In this document: piece by piece, positions 22,835 to 26,063 of the stretch | Layout: every line of letters begins with the position of its first letter | Numbering within the stretch: the first letter of the stretch is position 1 | Virus record (IMG/VR): IMGVR_UViG_3300037635_006284 | Coordinates: 1 to 26,063 of that record | Reading direction: 5' to 3' (one strand) | DNA: 26,063 nucleotides | DNA from: a virus | Translations under genes and position numbers: made by a program | The notes under the pieces: generated by a model | The model's input: only the letters and a program-made list of their open reading frames with translations | Database searches by the model: none | What the model was told of the DNA's origin: nothing

Positions 22835-22874
22835 AATAGTAGAACATTTACAACAATACAATATAATAAACCAA

Positions 22875-23066
22875 ATGATAACTAATAAACTAAAATCCCA
22901 GATCTTTTTCGCAGCATCACTAGTATCAGTACTAGCTTCAATCTATCTGTATACTAATGTCAATTTATGGCATGGAGTATTTGTCGGGTTATGGGCTCCT
23001 ACTCTAATGGGTCTATCTAACCGATATAGTATCAAGGATGTAGACGCAATGGCGAAAAAACTTTAG
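22875..23066 (+). CDS. Small two-helix membrane protein
   Basis: The product has 63 residues with two hydrophobic segments (IFFAASLVSVLASIYLY and WHGVFVGLWAPTLMGL) and a charged end (DVDAMAKKL). Function is unknown; the topology suits a holin-like or exclusion protein. Confidence 0.7.
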   Translation: MITNKLKSQIFFAASLVSVLASIYLYTNVNLWHGVFVGLWAPTLMGLSNRYSIKDVDAMAKKL

Positions 23067-23071
23067 AGTAA

Positions 23072-23087
23072 GGAACTCCGATATAAT
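23072..23087 (+). promoter_or_regulatory. GGAACTC-type promoter with structured leader
   Basis: GGAACTCCGATATAAT, exact consensus, 56 bases before the ATG at 23144. The leader holds a 6-bp hairpin AGAAGG / CCTTCT (23096-23101 with 23109-23114) whose loop reads AAGGAGA. Confidence 0.8.
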
Positions 23088-23143
23088 AAAAGAGAAGAAG
23101 GAAGGAGACCTTCTCACAACAAACAAATAAAAAACTAACTATT

Positions 23144-23368
23144 ATGAGTACAAAAAATAACCGTAAGAATGCCGCTTGGCTTAATAACCGCAATGCTACA
23201 AAGAATGCTAAAGTATTTAATGTTACATTGTATCGTGATGAGCGAGGTGAATTCCATGCAGTTGGCGGTGAGAGTCTAGTTCTCAACCGTAAGACTGATC
23301 AATGGGAGAGCGTTAATACCCGTGATCTGACACGTGTTATTAACAAGACCGGTATCAAGTCCCTCTAA
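23144..23368 (+). CDS. Small basic protein of unknown function
   Basis: The product has 74 residues. It is very basic and Asn-rich at the N-terminus (STKNNRKNAAWLNNRNATKN), followed by strands (VFNVTLYRDERGEFHAV). Nucleic-acid binding is plausible. It differs from its neighbours in having a leader of about 50 bases and a terminator directly after it, so it may be highly expressed as a single-gene unit. Confidence 0.75.
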   Translation: MSTKNNRKNAAWLNNRNATKNAKVFNVTLYRDERGEFHAVGGESLVLNRKTDQWESVNTRDLTRVINKTGIKSL

Positions 23369-23392
23369 TAATCTAATAACTTTCTTTCATGC

Positions 23393-23428
23393 AAGCGCGG
23401 GTAGTCTTACGATTGCCCGCGCTTTTTT
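23393..23428 (+). terminator. Intrinsic terminator
   Basis: A 9-bp GC-rich stem AAGCGCGGG / CCCGCGCTT with a 14-base loop, followed by six T. It ends the 23144 transcription unit. Confidence 0.92.
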
Positions 23429-23443
23429 GGGTGGATGTTAAAA

Positions 23444-23459
23444 GGAACTCTGATATAAT
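23444..23459 (+). promoter_or_regulatory. GGAACTC-type promoter
   Basis: GGAACTCTGATATAAT ends 5 bases before the ATG at 23465, directly after a terminator. This makes it the clearest case of an independent promoter. Confidence 0.85.
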
Positions 23460-23464
23460 TAGGT

Positions 23465-23572
23465 ATGACAAATAGAGATATTGTTGAAAAGATCGAGAAA
23501 GATTTTGATCAAGTTGATGAAACTAAGTGGTATCAGATTTGTCTGATGTTGCTAGCTCGAGCTCAAGGATAA
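23465..23572 (+). CDS. 35-residue peptide of unknown function
   Basis: The frame encodes MTNRDIVEKIEKDFDQVDET followed by KWYQICLMLLARAQG, an amphipathic helical peptide. It stands alone between a terminator and the next promoter, with its own promoter at leaderless distance, which supports translation. Its stop codon abuts the next promoter. Confidence 0.65.
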   Translation: MTNRDIVEKIEKDFDQVDETKWYQICLMLLARAQG

Positions 23573-23588
23573 GGAACTCAGATATAAT
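23573..23588 (+). promoter_or_regulatory. GGAACTC-type promoter with short leader
   Basis: GGAACTCAGATATAAT, 23 bases before the ATG at 23612. The leader is a purine run (AAAGAAGAAAGAAAAAG). Confidence 0.8.
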
Positions 23589-23611
23589 TAAAAAGAAGAA
23601 AGAAAAAGATT

Positions 23612-24442
23612 ATGGGATTTATTACAAAAATTGACTCACTAGAAGATATCGACACGTTTGAAGTTGAAAAAGCTCAAGTATTTTATCAAGGAGATGTACC
23701 AGTACCGGATACATTTTCTCTACGTCGAGTAGATAATCATCACCATCTTGGTATAGTTGGTAAAAACTATCGCCCTATCCAGATGGATGAAATGATTGAT
23801 GTGCTAGATAAGGCTTCATCACAAGTTGGAGACATTGAGCATGTTGGCTATACTACATCTAATGGAGGTCGTAAGGCTCTTATTCAATCTAAACTGGCTG
23901 ATAACATTAGCGTAGAAGGTGATGAGATTATACCATACTTCTATACACTTATGGATAATTCCGGAATGGGATCAAACAAGACGATCCCATCTACTGAGAG
24001 AATTACGTGTGATAATGCTCTTCATCTAGTTAATAAAGGATCATCAGCAATGACTAGTAGGCATGCGAGTACTTTTGATCAACGTGTTGAGCAAACTGTG
24101 GGTAGTATTGTCAATTCGATCAATTCTGCTCGTCAATTCAGCCAAACAATGGTCAATCTGAAAGGTCAGAAATTTACTCGAGACCAGATGATTAAATTAA
24201 CGCAAACTCTTATTCCAGTTGAAGAAGATGAATCTACAAAGCGTATGGTCAAGCGCGAAAAGCTTGTAGAATTGTTCGAAAGCGGGAGAGGGAATGTTGG
24301 AGAGACTAAATGGGACGCTCTTAATGCTCTTACTGAGTTTGAAACTCATACCGGAAAGCAGAGTTCCACAAAGCTTATTCGCAATCTAGTTATGGGTGGG
24401 AATCAGATGTCCCAAAGAGGCCTAGAGCTGCTTGCAGCTTAA
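23612..24442 (+). CDS. DUF932 family protein
   Basis: The product has 276 residues. LGIVGKNYRPIQMDEMIDVLDKA, FYTLMDNSGMGSNKTIPSTERITCDNALHL, SSAMTSRHASTFDQRV and the WDALNALTEFETH segment follow the pattern of the phage/plasmid DUF932 family. Its biochemical role is unsettled, and the family is often found near recombination or defence genes. It has its own promoter and is followed directly by the promoter of the RadA-like gene. Confidence 0.8.
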   Translation: MGFITKIDSLEDIDTFEVEKAQVFYQGDVPVPDTFSLRRVDNHHHLGIVGKNYRPIQMDEMIDVLDKASSQVGDIEHVGYTTSNGGRKALIQSKLADNISVEGDEIIPYFYTLMDNSGMGSNKTIPSTERITCDNALHLVNKGSSAMTSRHASTFDQRVEQTVGSIVNSINSARQFSQTMVNLKGQKFTRDQMIKLTQTLIPVEEDESTKRMVKREKLVELFESGRGNVGETKWDALNALTEFETHTGKQSSTKLIRNLVMGGNQMSQRGLELLAA

Positions 24443-24458
24443 GGAACTCCGATATAAT
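24443..24458 (+). promoter_or_regulatory. GGAACTC-type promoter of the RadA-like gene and tmRNA-like RNA
   Basis: GGAACTCCGATATAAT, exact consensus, starts at the upstream TAA and lies 21 bases before the ATG at 24480. It is the nearest promoter upstream of the RNA at 25402. Confidence 0.8.
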
Positions 24459-24479
24459 TAGATTGTAAGCACGATAAAT

Positions 24480-25400
24480 ATGAACTTAGGAATCAATTCA
24501 ACAAAATTTACGAAGGTATCCGATATTACTATCCCGGATGTTTATTTCAAGAGAATGTCAACTGGAGTTAAGGAGTTCGATACGATCTTCGGGAATGGTA
24601 TTCTCCCCGGATCTGCCGCGACTGTAACTGCTCAGGCGGGTTGCGGTAAGACTACTCTACTGCTTCAGTTACTAGAGAATCTTTCCAATAACGGGTATGC
24701 TACCGGTTATGCTTCTGGCGAGGAGAATACTTTTCAGTTAGCTTTTACTTGTAAGCGACTTAACGTTAGGAATGTAAGTATTGCTAACGAGACTGATATC
24801 GATGTTCTCGCTAACGCGATGAACGATCTAGATATTATTGTTATTGATTCATTTCAGGCTTTAACTACTAAGAAGAAGATGAATAGCCGAGAGCTTGAGA
24901 AGTACGCTGTATCTACTCTATGTAAGAAGGCTAAGGATGCTGAGTGCGCTCTTGTATTTGTAATGCATCTTACTAAGGGAGGTAAGCTTAAGGGATCTAC
25001 TCTAGTTCCGCATTCGGTTGATGTGAATATTATGTTGTCTCATGATGCTGATAGTCCTGATGATACTGCTCGTATTATTTCTACTTACAAGAATCGATTT
25101 GGTTCTACTGTAGATGTAGAGGCTAATATTGGTCGTACTGGATTTGATATCAAAGGTAAGAAAGCTCGTGAGCGAGTAATGTCTAAAGCTGCTCGTAAGT
25201 CTAAGTTGCATAATGGTATTATGGAGATGGATCCTCCGAATATTACAGAGAAAGGTATTATGAGTAAGTTCAATCTAACTAAAGGTCAGGCTTATGTTGC
25301 TCTTAAGGAGTTAACTGATACTGGAAAGCTGATAAAGTTTGGTAGGGGTGTTAATGCGATTTGGAAAAAGTCAAATATGGCATTAGCTAATTCTCACTAA
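24480..25400 (+). CDS. RadA/Sms-like ATPase with C-terminal winged helix
   Basis: The product is a 306-residue RecA-superfamily ATPase. It shows Walker A AGCGKTTL (53-60), ASGEEN (78-83, RadA has VSGEES), Walker B IIVIDSF (119-125), HLTKGGKLKGSTLVPHSVD (163-181, compare RadA HVTKxGxIAGPxxLEHxVD) and the RadA hallmark KNRFG (204-208). The N-terminal zinc finger and the C-terminal Lon-like domain of bacterial RadA are absent. Instead residues of about 250-300 look like a winged helix (ITEKGIMSKFNLTKGQAYVALKELTDTGKL). A role in branch migration or in loading onto DNA during phage recombination is inferred. The tmRNA-like RNA starts 1 base after its stop codon. Confidence 0.85.
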   Translation: MNLGINSTKFTKVSDITIPDVYFKRMSTGVKEFDTIFGNGILPGSAATVTAQAGCGKTTLLLQLLENLSNNGYATGYASGEENTFQLAFTCKRLNVRNVSIANETDIDVLANAMNDLDIIVIDSFQALTTKKKMNSRELEKYAVSTLCKKAKDAECALVFVMHLTKGGKLKGSTLVPHSVDVNIMLSHDADSPDDTARIISTYKNRFGSTVDVEANIGRTGFDIKGKKARERVMSKAARKSKLHNGIMEMDPPNITEKGIMSKFNLTKGQAYVALKELTDTGKLIKFGRGVNAIWKKSNMALANSH

Positions 25401-25401
25401 T

Positions 25402-25464
25402 GGGTAGCTAAGGTTTCGACGCTTGTTAAAGCGGATGGGGGTTCGATTCCCCCGCTATCCACCA
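25402..25464 (+). ncRNA. Minimal tmRNA-like RNA (tRNA-like domain without tag frame)
   Basis: This is a 63-base element. A 7-bp acceptor stem pairs GGGTAGC (25402-25408) with GCTATCC (25454-25460), with a G-U pair at the third position, then discriminator A and encoded CCA. The T-arm is perfect (GGGGG-TTCGATT-CCCCC, 25437-25453). Between them, TAAGGTTTCGACG is the 5' signature of bacterial tmRNA. A 5-bp stem CGCTT / AAGCG with a GTTA loop (25420-25433) stands where tmRNA carries its long helix, pseudoknots and tag frame. There is no anticodon arm. G3-U70 and A73 are the alanine identity elements, so charging by AlaRS is expected. It is probably transcribed with the RadA-like gene and cut out by tRNA-processing enzymes (inference). 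Confidence 0.8.
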
Positions 25465-25467
25465 TTT

Positions 25468-25483
25468 GGAACTCCTGTATAAT
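25468..25483 (+). promoter_or_regulatory. GGAACTC-type promoter downstream of the tmRNA-like RNA
   Basis: GGAACTCCTGTATAAT starts 3 bases after the encoded CCA. No ATG follows at the usual distance; the predicted transcript begins near 25490 with an untranslated stretch of about 110 bases. Confidence 0.7.
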
Positions 25484-25489
25484 AAGTTT

Positions 25490-25601
25490 GTCAAGTGAGT
25501 ATAAACACGGTTAAGCGATAGAATAAGACGTTAAATAATGAACTATCGTGGGAGAAAGGGTGCCCTCAGAGAAAGACCCTAAATTTTAATAATATTTAAA
25601 G
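25490..25601 (+). ncRNA. Structured untranslated leader or small RNA
   Basis: The stretch runs from the predicted transcript start to the next gene. It can form a 7-bp stem GCGATAG / CTATCGT (25515-25521 with 25543-25549) around a 21-base loop, and a 5-bp stem AGGGT / ACCCT (25557-25561 with 25576-25580) with further G-run and C-run pairing inside. No RNA family is recognised. It could be a regulatory leader of the glycosyltransferase-like gene or a separate small RNA. Confidence 0.4.
25538..25582 (+). CDS. Possible 14-residue leader peptide
   Basis: The frame MNYRGRKGALRERP is preceded by TTAAATA. Its codons overlap both stems of the leader RNA, so translation would alter the fold. It is a very basic peptide. 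It is too short to support on sequence alone. Confidence 0.2.
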   Translation: MNYRGRKGALRERP

Positions 25602-26063
25602 GTGAAAATTTTATTGTTTCAAGCATTCTGGACGGATGGTCAAATTCCTTGTACTAGAACTCGTAATCTTTTATATTCATCTAGTGAAAATATTAAACTA
25701 GTACTTTATTTAAAAGAGCGTGGTATAGATGCACACTACAATGTTTATGATTTTTCTGAGAAGCGTGTTATTAACGAAGCTGTACATATACCATACCCAA
25801 CTGGAGTGTATAAAAGATCGGAAAAACTTAATAAGATAGTACAGATACATAAAGATTTTGATTTTATGTTTTGTTTTGATTCTGATGCTTACTTCCACGA
25901 GAGTAATTTTCCAGATGTACTTGAAAAGATAAAGTCACTAGAAAAGAACGATATCCATCTTTTTGAAATGGCTAGTTTAGATGATAAAACTTCGCAGCGA
26001 GTTATAAATGGAGATGATGTAGATCCTTTTGATAACTATCGCTTTAGTACATTTACTATTCAA
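25602..26063 (+). CDS. Glycosyltransferase-like protein (3' partial)
   Basis: The frame is open from a GTG at 25602 to the window end (154 residues seen). An in-frame TAATAA lies just upstream, which limits the start to this GTG or the TTG at 25614; AAAGG lies close before the GTG. The protein begins KILLFQAFWTDGQ and contains FMFCFDSDAYF, in which D-S-D with flanking hydrophobics resembles the DxD metal and nucleotide-sugar site of GT-A glycosyltransferases. Family membership is tentative because the rest is missing. It would be the second possible glycosyltransferase in the window. Confidence 0.5.
   Translation, partial: MKILLFQAFWTDGQIPCTRTRNLLYSSSENIKLVLYLKERGIDAHYNVYDFSEKRVINEAVHIPYPTGVYKRSEKLNKIVQIHKDFDFMFCFDSDAYFHESNFPDVLEKIKSLEKNDIHLFEMASLDDKTSQRVINGDDVDPFDNYRFSTFTIQ

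Noticed and set aside
25380-25400. The RadA-like protein ends in ALANSH just before the tmRNA-like RNA, recalling a tmRNA tag.
   Set aside because: It is in frame with a normal protein end, lacks the LAA-type ending, and lies outside the folded RNA.
25402-25464. An attP site copied from a host tmRNA gene 3' end.
   Set aside because: The element also holds the tmRNA 5' end and a capped inner stem, which an attachment-site copy would not need; no integrase gene is seen nearby.
15900-25483. GGAACTC resembles the -35 element GGAACTT of ECF (sigma-E type) promoters.
   Set aside because: An ECF -35 needs about 16 bases to its -10; here only 2 bases separate GGAACTC from a housekeeping-type ATATAAT.
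25490-25600. GTCAAGTGA and CGATAGA downstream of the tmRNA-like RNA recall parts of the T4 td group I intron core.
   Set aside because: The conserved P7 strand and the rest of the core are missing and no split exons are visible; likely chance similarity.
25402-25601. Circularly permuted or two-piece tmRNA with the coding half downstream.
   Set aside because: Both acceptor strands are already paired within 63 bases, and no tag-like frame ending in small hydrophobic residues was found downstream.
1-26063. CRISPR arrays, insertion sequences and standard tRNA genes.
   Set aside because: No repeated spacer arrangement, transposase-like frame or anticodon-bearing cloverleaf was seen by eye.

Overview
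The window reads as the genome of a T4-like contractile-tailed bacteriophage (myovirus). It carries a large terminase (gp17 type), a tail sheath (gp18 type), a tail tube (gp19 type), a gp14-like neck protein, a baseplate-spike C-terminus, a hub-like baseplate protein and a tail fibre. Late-type promoters are built on T4-like ATAAATA boxes. The sequence is AT-rich, genes are tightly packed and often overlap by 1-11 bases, and recognisable Shine-Dalgarno sequences are almost absent. The host cannot be named from the sequence.

Layout. 1-5052: the end of a spike gene (+) meets, at a terminator, a minus-strand late cluster read in the order terminase, tube, sheath. 5118-7306: three plus-strand virion-type genes (an acidic repeat protein, an unknown, and the gp14-like neck protein) ending at a bidirectional terminator. 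7357-9102: minus-strand GT9-like glycosyltransferase and a cysteine-rich beta-roll tail fibre. 9164-14714: plus strand, with a PD-(D/E)XK nuclease, an epimerase/reductase of the plant and giant-virus NRS/ER type, a baseplate hub candidate, a cytidylyltransferase-like protein and an RmlB-like 4,6-dehydratase. The dehydratase and the epimerase/reductase could together make NDP-L-rhamnose. 14755-25400: a long run of small plus-strand genes, probably early or middle. It includes membrane peptides, an SH3-like DUF2693 protein, a secreted EF-hand protein, a possible zinc protease, a tiny lipopeptide, a GH24 endolysin with a signal-anchor-like N-terminus, a DUF932 protein and a RadA-like ATPase with a winged-helix tail. 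One late-type gene (19845-20327) lies inside this run on the opposite strand.

Regulation. Seventeen copies of a near-identical 16-base element, GGAACTC-N2-ATATAAT and close variants, lie in front of the small genes. In most of them the -10 box ends only 5-7 bases before the ATG. The late boxes (CATAAATA or ATTAAATA) end exactly 5 bases before the ATG in six genes. Both classes therefore predict transcripts that begin at or within a few bases of the start codon, so much of this phage appears designed for leaderless mRNA.

The most unusual element is at 25402-25464, directly after the RadA-like gene. It is a 63-base RNA with the 5' signature (GGTTTCGACG) and 3' end of tmRNA, a perfect T-arm, an encoded CCA, and a 7-bp acceptor stem with a G-U pair at the third position plus discriminator A, the alanine identity set. 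A 5-bp stem with a 4-base loop sits where the tag reading frame and pseudoknots should be. It looks like a free-standing tRNA-like domain of tmRNA. It is followed by one more promoter copy, a structured untranslated stretch, and a glycosyltransferase-like gene that runs off the window.
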